Shown piece after piece: positions 55,973 through 64,000 of a stretch of 64,000 bases of DNA. Position 1 is the stretch's first letter. Each line of letters begins with the position of its first letter. The DNA is from JBKCUI01 sp052161605 (GTDB lineage: Bacteria > Planctomycetota > Planctomycetia > Pirellulales > Pirellulaceae). The stretch lies in NCBI GenBank assembly GCA_052161605.1, contig CP197409.1, one strand, 5' to 3'. Under the pieces are notes generated by a model. It saw only the letters and a list, made by a program, of their open reading frames with translations, was not told the origin of the DNA and made no database searches. Made by a program: the position numbers and the translations under genes.

Positions 55973-56156
55973 GGTATTTCGTCGCAGTTTCTCTGCCGCC
56001 CCCTCGCATCGCTCGAAAGGATCGACAATTTGTTGTAAACTAAGTCTAGGCGGTGTGCGGCAACCGGTTCGATGTCGATCACCGACCTGGTCAAATCCAC
56101 GTGGCGTCGCGTCCATCACACACTTCACGTACCTACAAAAACTTTAGCATTCAACC

Positions 56157-57509
56157 ATGAATCCCAAAACACTACCGCAGACGCTTCGAGACATTTTTCT
56201 CCGCAAAAACGCGATGCTCGTCAAAGGCTCATTGCTGGTGGGTGGAGCTTGCTCCGTCTTGTTCACGGGCTGCGAACCATACTCCATGCAACCGCTCCAG
56301 TTCGAACCGAACTACCTTTATGCCAAGTCGTTAGAGCTGGACCCAGATGTCGACGTCCCTACAACTTTGGACGAGCCACTCAAAGATACCAACGCATTGC
56401 TAGAACTCTGGTTTGGTTCTCTGGACGAACCCAAACTGCCTCCATTGTTTGAGGATGAAGACGAGGACTACACCGAACTCTTGTCTCTCGACCTTTTGAA
56501 GATGGCGGCGGGCCCGCCCCTCGAGAGCCTGGAGCCAGGGGAGACTGGTTTGTATCGCCAACTGTGTGCGTCTTGCCACGGTGAGAGTGGACAAGGACGT
56601 GGGCCGGTAGCAGCTTCGCAGAATCCTTACCCACGCGAATTTCGACATGGTTGGTTCAAATATAAAACGACCGAACGGCTTGATAAGCCAACCAAGGCTG
56701 ACATTGCACGGCTTCTTCGCCAAGGACTCGCGGATTCACAAATGCCCCGGTTCTCAAATCTTACTGAGAAGCAGATCGACGCGTTGGTTGACTATGTTAT
56801 TTTCCTTGCGATTCGAGGCGAGTTTGAACGCTCCCTGCTCGTAACGGGAGTCAACGATTTAGAACTAGATACGGAAAGAATCTTCATTTCAGAGCCTGAG
56901 TCGCAATTAACCGCTGAGCAAAAGGAAAAGGTCGAGGAGCAGCTGGAAACCGCCTCTGATCTGTTAGGCCGTGTCGCGAGAAAGTGGACTAGGTCTCAAA
57001 GAGGTGAGATCGAAATCGAAAGACCCGCTTTTCCATTAGTGGGAACCGAGACCGATGAGAATAAGGAGGAGTTGCTCGCGTCGATCGAGAAAGGAAAGCA
57101 GCTATTCATCGGTGACGTCGCTGCCTGTGCGAAATGTCACGGGACTAACGCTGATGGCAATGGAATTCAAGCTCCCGATTTCGACGATTGGACCAAGGAC
57201 TGGACGGCTCGCATTCGCATCAACCCCACCGATTCTAAGTCTCTCATGCCACTTATGGCACGTGGCGGGTTGAAGCCCCAGGCACTCAAGCCTAGAAATC
57301 TGCTGGAAGGGCACTTCCGCGGTGGTCGCGAACCGGAAGATCTGTACCGACGAATCACCCAAGGGATACCTCACTCGACCATGCCTGCCGCCGCCATGGC
57401 TGCAAGCGAGGGAGCAGTGGGACTGACCACCGATGATATCTGGCATTTGGTCAACTTTATTCTGAGTGTTGCAGACAAACCGACTTACGCTGAGGTTGTC
57501 AGCAACTAA
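56157..57509 (+). CDS. Diheme cytochrome c lipoprotein
   Basis: A 450-residue protein with a signal and lipobox-like LFTGC (Cys at about residue 39), so probably a lipid-anchored periplasmic cytochrome. Two class I heme domains: CASCHGESGQGRGP with a methionine ligand in SQMPRFSNLTEKQIDALVDYV, and CAKCHGTNADGNG with STMPAAAM and DIWHLVNFIL. A helical spacer of about 100 residues separates them. Such cytochromes often serve cytochrome oxidase complexes, but no oxidase gene is visible here. Divergent from hemB across about 184 bases. Confidence 0.88.
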   Translation: MNPKTLPQTLRDIFLRKNAMLVKGSLLVGGACSVLFTGCEPYSMQPLQFEPNYLYAKSLELDPDVDVPTTLDEPLKDTNALLELWFGSLDEPKLPPLFEDEDEDYTELLSLDLLKMAAGPPLESLEPGETGLYRQLCASCHGESGQGRGPVAASQNPYPREFRHGWFKYKTTERLDKPTKADIARLLRQGLADSQMPRFSNLTEKQIDALVDYVIFLAIRGEFERSLLVTGVNDLELDTERIFISEPESQLTAEQKEKVEEQLETASDLLGRVARKWTRSQRGEIEIERPAFPLVGTETDENKEELLASIEKGKQLFIGDVAACAKCHGTNADGNGIQAPDFDDWTKDWTARIRINPTDSKSLMPLMARGGLKPQALKPRNLLEGHFRGGREPEDLYRRITQGIPHSTMPAAAMAASEGAVGLTTDDIWHLVNFILSVADKPTYAEVVSN

Positions 57510-57637
57510 TCCGAGGATAGTATCGGCGTGACCGTGGTAAGGGCGGGCGAATGTGCGACAAGATTGGGAATGCTCGAAATGGGAACATTCGCCTGCCATA
57601 CCAACAAATTTGGTGAGCACAAACCTCGGAGGAGTAC

Positions 57638-59638
57638 ATGCTGACACATTTCGCCTCTGCTCTTTCATTGTTATTTCGAATGGCTCGATTGCAAAAGGCT
57701 CCATTCAGAGGGGCTATGATGTCGACTGCTATGTTCTGCATTGCGTTGCTAGGTTGCTACAGTGCCCATGCTGTAGATGCGGATGACGTTTCGCATGTTG
57801 TTCCCTATGTTTTGAACGCTGATTATCAGCTTGTGGAACCCGGCGTAGCACCTCGCAGCTTGGCTCCTCATCTCGATTTGAGCACGACTAACCATGATGA
57901 GTTTCGCGCTTCGCTCTGGCAAATTCGCCTGTTGCCTCGAGCAGTGGGCTCCGTAATTCATACTGACATAGCATCAGCAAACATCGAGCTGTTGTTTCCG
58001 ACAGCCGGGCTGGTTTCGCTACATTGGAACTCGGGTAGCCATGGTATGCCATCTGACTTCCAGCCGCACGTTACCAAACTAGATACAAATGAGGAGCATC
58101 GCTTCGAATCGATTGGAGGGCGATCTTCTGATGGTGTTATGCCCTATTTTCATTTGGCAGATGGGCATGGCGGATTCATGTTTGCCATAGGATGGCCGGG
58201 AGATTGGCAGTGCAGCATTGCTCGAACCACGAACGATGCGTCGCCATTGACGAAGCTGCGGATTACGGCCGGTTTAAAGCACTCGAACTTGCGAGCCAGC
58301 AACCGCCAAGTACTCGCTCTCCCCTCAATACTCACAATGACTTACCAAGGTAGCCCGATCGATGGTACCAATCAGTTTCGTCGGCTGATGCTAAATCATC
58401 TTACGCCCAAGCATCAGTCTCCACTCGATTTAATGCCTGTTGCGGCTAGTGTGCATGGGATGATTGGTTTCAATGATACGAATGAAGAAAACATATCAGA
58501 CTTGCTGAAGCATATTGCATTGCAAAAGTTGTGCGTGGATACCTTCTGGATCGATGCGGGTTGGAATACGGGTGGCTTTCCTGGTGGTCAAGGCAATATG
58601 GGGCATGACTCAAATAGATTCCCTCGAGGGCTATCAGAGATCGGCAAGCTAGCGAAACAAAGCCAGCTTCGATTCTTACTTTGGTTTGAGCCGGAACGTG
58701 TGATGAGGAATACTCAGCTTCAACGTGATCGCCCTGAATGGTTATTGAGCCCGTCGCGTACAACGGAAGAATTTCGCTACTTCGAGAACGATGGATTCTT
58801 TCTATTAAACCTCGCTAACATAGATGCACGCAACTGGATGCTCGAGCATATCTCAAGTCAAATCACCGAATGGCAGGTTGATATTTACCGACAGGATGCA
58901 AATATAGCCCCCGCCTTCTTTTGGCACACAGACCGTGCTCCCGAAGATGCCGCGATACTGGAGGTCGAGTACATCAACGGGCTGTATCAGTTCTTGGATC
59001 AACTACAAGCTAAGCATCCCAAGCTGATCATTGACGGCTGTGCAGCGGGAGGAAGAAGATTAGATTTTGAGTCGCTGCGGCGCAGTGTGATGTTATGGAG
59101 AAGCGACAGCTGCTGGGACAATCCAGAATATCCACGAAACGTTCAAGCTATGGCAATGGGCCTATCTTTTTGGTTGCCGTTGCATGGGTTAGGTGCAGCA
59201 TCGTCGGCCGCAGTCGCACTGCGAAGTGGGACTGGGAGTTGCGGGTCATTTGCGATCAACTACCGAGATGTAGATTCGATCGCAAAACTGCGGCAGCATC
59301 TTGCACGTTATCATACTGTCCGTAATCTCTATCACGAAGATTTTTACCCTCTTACCGATTGGACGTTAGATTCGACTCAGCCGCTGGCGTACCAGTATCA
59401 CGATGTAAGTACAGGTTCTGGAATCGTTCAGCTTTTTCGAGATGCCAATGAGGTGGCCGCACCGTTTAGGATTAAATGGCGAGGTCTGAGCGAGGACAAG
59501 ATGTATTTGGTCAAAGATTGGGACGGAGGGGGTGATCGTAGAGTGACCGGAGCGCAGTTGATGATTCAAGGTCTTGAAATCCCAGCGGGAAAACGCGGTG
59601 CGGAGGTCGTCGAGTACAGTCTATTCGGACAGGATTAA
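57638..59638 (+). CDS. Alpha-galactosidase-type glycoside hydrolase (GH36-like)
   Basis: A 666-residue exported enzyme with GGAGGA just before the ATG and a signal peptide ending CYSAHA. The N-terminal beta-sandwich is followed by the barrel: FWIDAGWNTGG, RFLLWFEPERVM, DIYRQDANIAPAFFW with nucleophile D420, IDGCAAGGRRLDFESLRRS, and acid/base D490 in WRSDSCW. This is a clan GH-D melibiase layout. It probably cleaves alpha-galactosides in the periplasm. Activity on another alpha-sugar cannot be excluded. It lies 128 bases after the cytochrome gene. Confidence 0.9.
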   Translation: MLTHFASALSLLFRMARLQKAPFRGAMMSTAMFCIALLGCYSAHAVDADDVSHVVPYVLNADYQLVEPGVAPRSLAPHLDLSTTNHDEFRASLWQIRLLPRAVGSVIHTDIASANIELLFPTAGLVSLHWNSGSHGMPSDFQPHVTKLDTNEEHRFESIGGRSSDGVMPYFHLADGHGGFMFAIGWPGDWQCSIARTTNDASPLTKLRITAGLKHSNLRASNRQVLALPSILTMTYQGSPIDGTNQFRRLMLNHLTPKHQSPLDLMPVAASVHGMIGFNDTNEENISDLLKHIALQKLCVDTFWIDAGWNTGGFPGGQGNMGHDSNRFPRGLSEIGKLAKQSQLRFLLWFEPERVMRNTQLQRDRPEWLLSPSRTTEEFRYFENDGFFLLNLANIDARNWMLEHISSQITEWQVDIYRQDANIAPAFFWHTDRAPEDAAILEVEYINGLYQFLDQLQAKHPKLIIDGCAAGGRRLDFESLRRSVMLWRSDSCWDNPEYPRNVQAMAMGLSFWLPLHGLGAASSAAVALRSGTGSCGSFAINYRDVDSIAKLRQHLARYHTVRNLYHEDFYPLTDWTLDSTQPLAYQYHDVSTGSGIVQLFRDANEVAAPFRIKWRGLSEDKMYLVKDWDGGGDRRVTGAQLMIQGLEIPAGKRGAEVVEYSLFGQD

Positions 59639-60221
59639 GCTCGCGGAAATTGGTGCCTTCCTCGCACTCTGCGGGCTAGGAGCGTTGAATCGGGGGCCCG
59701 GGTCTAAGGGAGATACTTCCCGTGGCTCGTTACGACTATAAAAGTGGAGGATTCACAGCTAGGTTGTAAACTGTACCCGATCAACCGATGATCACTCGGG
59801 ATGCGGAGCAAAGCCATCCCGTTTGGGGGCACGATCGATTCCATCGCTCCGGTAGGGATGGAATGCATTTAATTTTCTTCCCGATGAAATTATCGAGAGA
59901 GCCAAGTTGGACCGGGCTATGTTCCATCGGAGTATTGGGCTGCAACATGGCCGGACGCACCTGATCCGGCCCTAGTGTATGCTCTGTTGTCTCGGTTGCA
60001 GCGTCGACAATGCCGGCACAAGCAGGCATCGTCGAGACCTCCTTAATCCACTGAGAATCGTAGGTGGCGACCTCGATTAGGCCAACTTAAATCGACAGTC
60101 CCCAAGCTAGCGGGATTTGCTTGCGAACCAGCAAGCGTGAAACTGGTAGTTTTCATCTACCGCTCGCCTTAGCTGACGCAGACCGATAGCGATATACTGT
60201 TAAGTTCATGTGCCTCCGAGC
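59639..60221. other. Non-coding gap after the GH36 gene
   Basis: No convincing gene. Small palindromes occur (CCGGA...TCCGG at about 59951-59968, and CTTGC...GCAAG at about 60120-60135). An 82-codon minus-strand frame at 59781-60029 shows no recognisable feature. Confidence 0.5.
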
Positions 60222-61274
60222 TTATGGCTCAACAATGATCTCACCACCGTTTCGTGTTCCCAGGCTTCGCCAAGTGGTTAGATCGATGTTTTGATCAATG
60301 ATTCGGACCGAACCGTCGGCCAAAGCCGCATTGACCAGACCGGTGTGGTAGCTCCGGGACGTGATAACAGCCACGGTTGCGACCGTGCCACTGGTTCCTT
60401 CTTGTTGCGAGGTGTAATCAATATCGATTCCCTCAGGGCACAGATTCGACATCATAGCTAGTGGCAGCTTACCGTTTGGCCCCAAAGCTGTGGTGAAGCC
60501 GTGGTGGTGGACCCGACCATCAGGCCACTCCGTATGACCATTGGGGCGGCACCAACCGAACGAACTCGGTATCCGTGAGAGAACGGACGCATGGTCAGCT
60601 GCCGGAACCATATTTCCGCCTATGACAGGGACGTTTCTCCCGTAGTACTGACGAGCCTTGACCTCGGAGATGAGCAGTGTATTACTCATTCCGTCCGTAA
60701 TATCCCGGGTACCTGTTCTGGAGTTAGGGCCAAAGACACCATCCCCTGATTGCCTAGTGACAGGATCGAAGACCATCCAGGAGCCGAAATTGAACCCGTA
60801 GGTAGTGGGAAAAAGCGGGCTAGCTAGCTTGGGGCTAACATCACGAGGGGTGTTCGAATTTGGGTCTGAAGGGCACGCAAAAACAGGTATTTTTAGCCCT
60901 GCAATGATAGCCTGATCATCCCATGCAAGGTTCAAATCCACTTGTTGATAGAGTTGGGCTTGCTCGAGATAAGGAAGGATTCTGCCGTGAATGGACCACG
61001 TCCCATTGGTATTGGCAGCCACCAGTGACTGAATAATTCCCCCGGGAGGAAATCGTCGATTAGCCGATTCGTAATTGTGAATTGCCAGGGCCAGTTGCTT
61101 CAGATTGTTCTGGCACGACATCCTCCGAGCGGCCTCTCTTGCGGCCTGAACGGCTGGCAATAGCAAGCCAACAAGCACCCCTATAATCGCTATAACCACT
61201 AACAACTCGATGAGGGTAAACGCGTTGCGACGCTCGAGATCTATGAATCTTGATTTGCTCACTGTTAACCCCAT
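60222..61274 (-). CDS. DUF1559 pseudopilin-like protein
   Basis: A 350-residue protein with the type IV pilin-like N-terminus: a short leader, then AFTLIELLVVIAIIGVLVGLLLPAVQAAREAARR, the signature of DUF1559 proteins that abound in planctomycetes. The body has CQNNLKQLALAIHNYESANRRFPPGG, a repeated beta region and a C-terminal ALADGSVRIIDQNI motif. Such proteins are taken to be exported and assembled or anchored through a prepilin-like leader. The upstream region carries tandem sigma-54-type promoter matches (61398-61434) and the neighbouring genes encode a sigma-54 activator system. Confidence 0.93.
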   Translation of the reverse strand: MGLTVSKSRFIDLERRNAFTLIELLVVIAIIGVLVGLLLPAVQAAREAARRMSCQNNLKQLALAIHNYESANRRFPPGGIIQSLVAANTNGTWSIHGRILPYLEQAQLYQQVDLNLAWDDQAIIAGLKIPVFACPSDPNSNTPRDVSPKLASPLFPTTYGFNFGSWMVFDPVTRQSGDGVFGPNSRTGTRDITDGMSNTLLISEVKARQYYGRNVPVIGGNMVPAADHASVLSRIPSSFGWCRPNGHTEWPDGRVHHHGFTTALGPNGKLPLAMMSNLCPEGIDIDYTSQQEGTSGTVATVAVITSRSYHTGLVNAALADGSVRIIDQNIDLTTWRSLGTRNGGEIIVEP

Positions 61275-61397
61275 AAATTTTCCAATTAGACTAGAACCTG
61301 CAAAAATTCGTATAAAACTTTCAAACCTCCCCCCTTATTAGGCTGCAAGCCGTTGGGAGAAGGTAGGTTAAATCATTTAATACCTGAAAACGGGATA

Positions 61398-61413
61398 CGC
61401 AAAGGATGTGCCA
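61398..61413 (-). promoter_or_regulatory. Sigma-54 promoter (-24/-12), proximal copy
   Basis: On the minus strand TGGCACATCCTTTGCG has TGGCAC and, correctly spaced, TTGC: the -24/-12 layout of RpoN promoters. The expected transcript start is about 61387, giving a leader of about 110 bases ahead of the DUF1559 ATG at 61274. Confidence 0.75.
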
Positions 61414-61418
61414 CTTCC

Positions 61419-61434
61419 CACAAAAGATGTGCCA
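61419..61434 (-). promoter_or_regulatory. Sigma-54 promoter-like sequence, distal copy
   Basis: TGGCACATCTTTTGTG on the minus strand repeats the -24 part exactly; the -12 element reads TTGT instead of TTGC. It is 21 bases (two helical turns) upstream of the proximal copy. It may be a weaker promoter, a decoy, or a binding site. Confidence 0.5.
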
Positions 61435-61550
61435 CTGTCCATTCAGCCCCCAAAAAGCCTGGAATGTGGGGCATTTACAGTAGCAACTAAAGGCCCTTGG
61501 CTAATCCTTGCCCATGCGTGGACAAAATTTGAATAGATCGGTCGTTAACA

Positions 61551-62990
61551 GTGCTCCCTACTAGACTTTCGCTTCGCATGCAGTTGCTGATGCCAATGTT
61601 AATTGGCTCGGTCCTTGCCGCGACTGGCATCGCGATCGCCGCATACCGCATGGCAATCGAGCGAGCTGCAACCGAAATGGAGGAGCGGTACCAATCCATC
61701 AAGAGAGTCATGACCGAGACTAGTTTTCCGCTTACCGGTAACGTCTTACAAATTTTGTCCAAGCTCACCGATGCCCATTGGATAAAAATGGATGCGGAGG
61801 GTAAGGTCCTAGAGAACGCGGCTCCCAACGAGGAATCGATCGCGTCCTTTCCGGTCAGTGAACAAGTCTCCTTGGTCGAGCTAATCGGGACCGATGAGCA
61901 TGGCGTGCCCGTGCGTGCTGAAATCCAGGGACATTTCTATCAGGCGATGATAGTCAGCGAGATTGGTCAGCGGTCCGTGTCGGTTGGCTCCCCCTCCGGT
62001 AGGTTAGTCGTGTTGTTCGACGATAAGCAGCGGTCAGAGATTGTCTACTATGCTATCGTGCCCCCTTTGCTGACAGGGCTTGTGACCATCGTGTTACTGA
62101 GTTCACTCAGTTTCTTCATCTCGCACAGGCTTGTAAAAAGAATTGCCACATTGAAAAAGGAGGTTGGGCACATTGCCAAGGGGCGATTCGAGTTTACTCT
62201 TCCCGACGACTCATCTGACGAGATTGGTCAGTTGGGTAAATCGATAAAATCGATGACAGAACAACTGGAGCATATGTGGCAAATTCTACGTCAAACTCAT
62301 TCCGAACAAGTTATCGAACACCTGGCCGGCGGCTTAGCACATAATCTTCGTAACACATTGACTGGTGCGAGGCTGGCTGTCGAGTTTGCTCAGCGTGAAC
62401 AGACAGGTGCATCAACGTGTTCAAACGAGCAAGCCGAAAATCCTGCCGCCGAGCTTGAGCCCCCCCCTCTGGCGATCGCTATCGAACAGATGAAACAAGC
62501 GGAGAATTACATCCAAAGATTGCTTGCTATGGTAAAGGGCAAGCAGTTGATGGTGAGAGAAGCTTACCTCAAGGAATGCTTGGAGGGTTTAAGGACAGGA
62601 CTCTTGGGAGCCGCCTCACATCGGTCCATCCGACTAGATTGGCAGATGACCGAATTGATCAATCAGCAGTACGTCAAGGATGCAGAAGCTCTCGTCTCGG
62701 CCGTGAGCAACCTCGTTTGGAACGCAATGGAAGCAGGGGATCAAGTCCACGTTGCTGTTTCCTTGTTAGGGGCAGAGCATTACTGTATTATCAGAGTTTC
62801 GGACAACGGTCCTGGTCCATCAGTGGAATTGCAGGACAAGATCTTCGAACCTTTCATAAGCTCTAAATCGGAAGGAATGGGGCTTGGGCTACCGCTAGTC
62901 AAGCAGGCCGCCGATTCCTTAAAGGGCGACGTGAAGTGGTATCGTAAAGACGACAGCACCGTTTTTGAACTCCGATTCCCTGTGAGTTAG
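61551..62990 (+). CDS. Sensor histidine kinase
   Basis: A 479-residue membrane kinase. The start is GTG at 61551; an ATG at 61578 would cut the basic residues before the first helix. Layout: helix at about 12-30, periplasmic sensor domain (about 31-165), second helix (about 166-190), HAMP (RLVKRIATLKKEVGHIAKGRF), H-box GLAHNLRNTLTG (H264), N-box NLVWNAMEAG and G-box GMGLGLPLVKQAA. It is the NtrB-like partner of the regulator encoded one base downstream, and is divergent from the DUF1559 gene. Confidence 0.92.
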   Translation: MLPTRLSLRMQLLMPMLIGSVLAATGIAIAAYRMAIERAATEMEERYQSIKRVMTETSFPLTGNVLQILSKLTDAHWIKMDAEGKVLENAAPNEESIASFPVSEQVSLVELIGTDEHGVPVRAEIQGHFYQAMIVSEIGQRSVSVGSPSGRLVVLFDDKQRSEIVYYAIVPPLLTGLVTIVLLSSLSFFISHRLVKRIATLKKEVGHIAKGRFEFTLPDDSSDEIGQLGKSIKSMTEQLEHMWQILRQTHSEQVIEHLAGGLAHNLRNTLTGARLAVEFAQREQTGASTCSNEQAENPAAELEPPPLAIAIEQMKQAENYIQRLLAMVKGKQLMVREAYLKECLEGLRTGLLGAASHRSIRLDWQMTELINQQYVKDAEALVSAVSNLVWNAMEAGDQVHVAVSLLGAEHYCIIRVSDNGPGPSVELQDKIFEPFISSKSEGMGLGLPLVKQAADSLKGDVKWYRKDDSTVFELRFPVS

Positions 62991-62991
62991 C

Positions 62992-64000
62992 ATGAACAGC
63001 CAAATCGGCGAATCCAAAGTATGGAATGTTCTAGTCGTCGACGATGAACCTACTATCTGCTGGGGATTGGAGAAAATCCTTTCTCGAGAGGGATTCCGCG
63101 TCTTCTCAGCCGGTTCCGCTGAGAAGGGCTTGGATATTGCTCGTTCGCATCGGTTCGATCTGGTCTTGCTCGACGTCCGATTGCCAGGAATGAGCGGAGT
63201 GGAGTCGCTGAGTTTGTTTCAAGCCGCCACAAACCAGGCTCCTGTCATTGTCATGTCCGCTTTTGGGGATTTGGCTATTGCAGTTCAAGTTGTAAAACAG
63301 GGGGCGGTGGATTATCTACACAAACCGTTTGGGACGGACGACGTCCTCAATGTTTGCAAGAAGGCTTTGCGTATTGTTGAGCAGAACAAGCGAACCGAGC
63401 ATGACTCCCCTGCCAAAAAATCTAGCGAGACAGTTTCCAGGCCCCATTCGCAGGAACTCATCGGACATTCCGCTGCCATGCAGGCTGTTTTTCGACAAAT
63501 AGCTCTCGTCGCCGACAGCGATTTGTCAATCCTCATTACCGGCGAGACCGGGACGGGAAAGGAACTCGTGGCATCAGCTATTCATAGATACAGCCATAGA
63601 AGTGACAAACCGTTCGTGCCGGTTGCGCCTGTTACCTTTAATCCATCGCTGCTGGAAAGCGAACTGTTCGGTCATGTCAAGGGAGCGTTTACCGACGCGA
63701 TGGACAATCGCGCGGGACTATTCGAGGTAGCCAGCGGAGGTACCATCCTACTCGATGAGATTGGGGATCTGCCGTTGAGTCTGCAAGTCAAACTGTTGCG
63801 TGTACTCGAACAACGGCAGTACTCGCGAGTTGGCGAGATACGTAGCCGTCCCTGTGATATTCGCTTCTTGTCCGCAACGCACCATGATTTACAGAGTGCT
63901 GCTAAAGAAGGGCGTTTTCGACAGGATCTGATCTATCGCTTAAGTGGCGCGGAGATTCGGCTCCCCTCATTGAGAGAACGACCTGATGATATAGAACCGT
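62992..64000 (+). CDS. Sigma-54-dependent response regulator (NtrC family), 3' end outside window
   Basis: At least 336 residues are visible. Receiver domain with DDE at 17-19 and phosphorylation site D61 (LLDVRLPG), and K in LHKPFG. The AAA+ domain has Walker A GETGTGKE, the GAFTGA loop written GAFTDA (residues 231-236), Walker B TILLDEIGDLPL and RFRQDLIYRLSGAEIRLPSLRER. The sequence is cut before the DNA-binding domain. It starts one base after the kinase stop and probably activates the sigma-54-type promoters next door. Confidence 0.95.
   Translation, partial: MNSQIGESKVWNVLVVDDEPTICWGLEKILSREGFRVFSAGSAEKGLDIARSHRFDLVLLDVRLPGMSGVESLSLFQAATNQAPVIVMSAFGDLAIAVQVVKQGAVDYLHKPFGTDDVLNVCKKALRIVEQNKRTEHDSPAKKSSETVSRPHSQELIGHSAAMQAVFRQIALVADSDLSILITGETGTGKELVASAIHRYSHRSDKPFVPVAPVTFNPSLLESELFGHVKGAFTDAMDNRAGLFEVASGGTILLDEIGDLPLSLQVKLLRVLEQRQYSRVGEIRSRPCDIRFLSATHHDLQSAAKEGRFRQDLIYRLSGAEIRLPSLRERPDDIEP

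Noticed and set aside
59781..60029. 82-codon minus-strand frame after the GH36 gene
   Set aside because: No features or ribosome site, and it spans small palindromes.

Overview
The window looks like a chromosomal segment from a planctomycete, most likely a Pirellulaceae-type member of Planctomycetota. The markers are a PSD1-type cytochrome protein (DUF1549/DUF1553), a PVC-type heme-binding dehydrogenase, a DUF1559 pseudopilin-like protein, an HTTM protein with a partner, a long SecA, many CxxCH secreted proteins, and a REP-type transposase with its own repeat family. I found no plasmid or phage genes and no CRISPR array.

Layout. 1-2675 (minus): 5' part of a PSD1 cytochrome protein that runs off the left edge. 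2861-7697 (minus): an M19 dipeptidase and two ABC ATPase/permease pairs, tightly packed. 8120-8422: relic of a REP-type transposase. 8517-14502: YkgJ-like cysteine cluster protein, secA (plus), DUF1015 protein and tRNA-Gln with its terminator. 14582-24621 (minus): an apparent operon mutL, rarD, a ceramidase/PVC-dehydrogenase/cytochrome fusion, an ABC ATPase and its permease. 24858-29213: apgM (plus), overlapping tail-to-tail with an operon of DUF3253, an HTTM partner and HTTM (minus), then a secreted TIM-barrel isomerase-like protein. 29363-33383: accessory stretch with a REP-type transposase, its repeats, one secreted protein and palindromic repeats.

33384-45812 (plus) is the most unusual part. 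Seven consecutive genes, overlapping or spaced by a few tens of bases at most, all encode exported amidohydrolase-fold proteins. Two are internally duplicated, so there are nine domains. Only one, at 41536-42822, keeps the metal ligands (HxH, H, H, D). The other eight have lost the HxH pair.

46192-52547: membrane protein plus DUF2805, a seven-heme cytochrome with TPRs, an AsnB-like ATP-pyrophosphatase paired with a radical SAM enzyme, and tRNA-Lys. 52776-59638: TIGR03790-like secreted protein, hemB, diheme cytochrome lipoprotein and a GH36 alpha-galactosidase. 60222-64000: a DUF1559 pseudopilin-like gene with tandem sigma-54-type -24/-12 promoter matches, divergent from a histidine kinase and a sigma-54-dependent response regulator (cut by the right edge). 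These last three probably form one local regulatory unit.

All calls come from reading motifs and gene order. No database search was run, so family names rest on recognised signatures.
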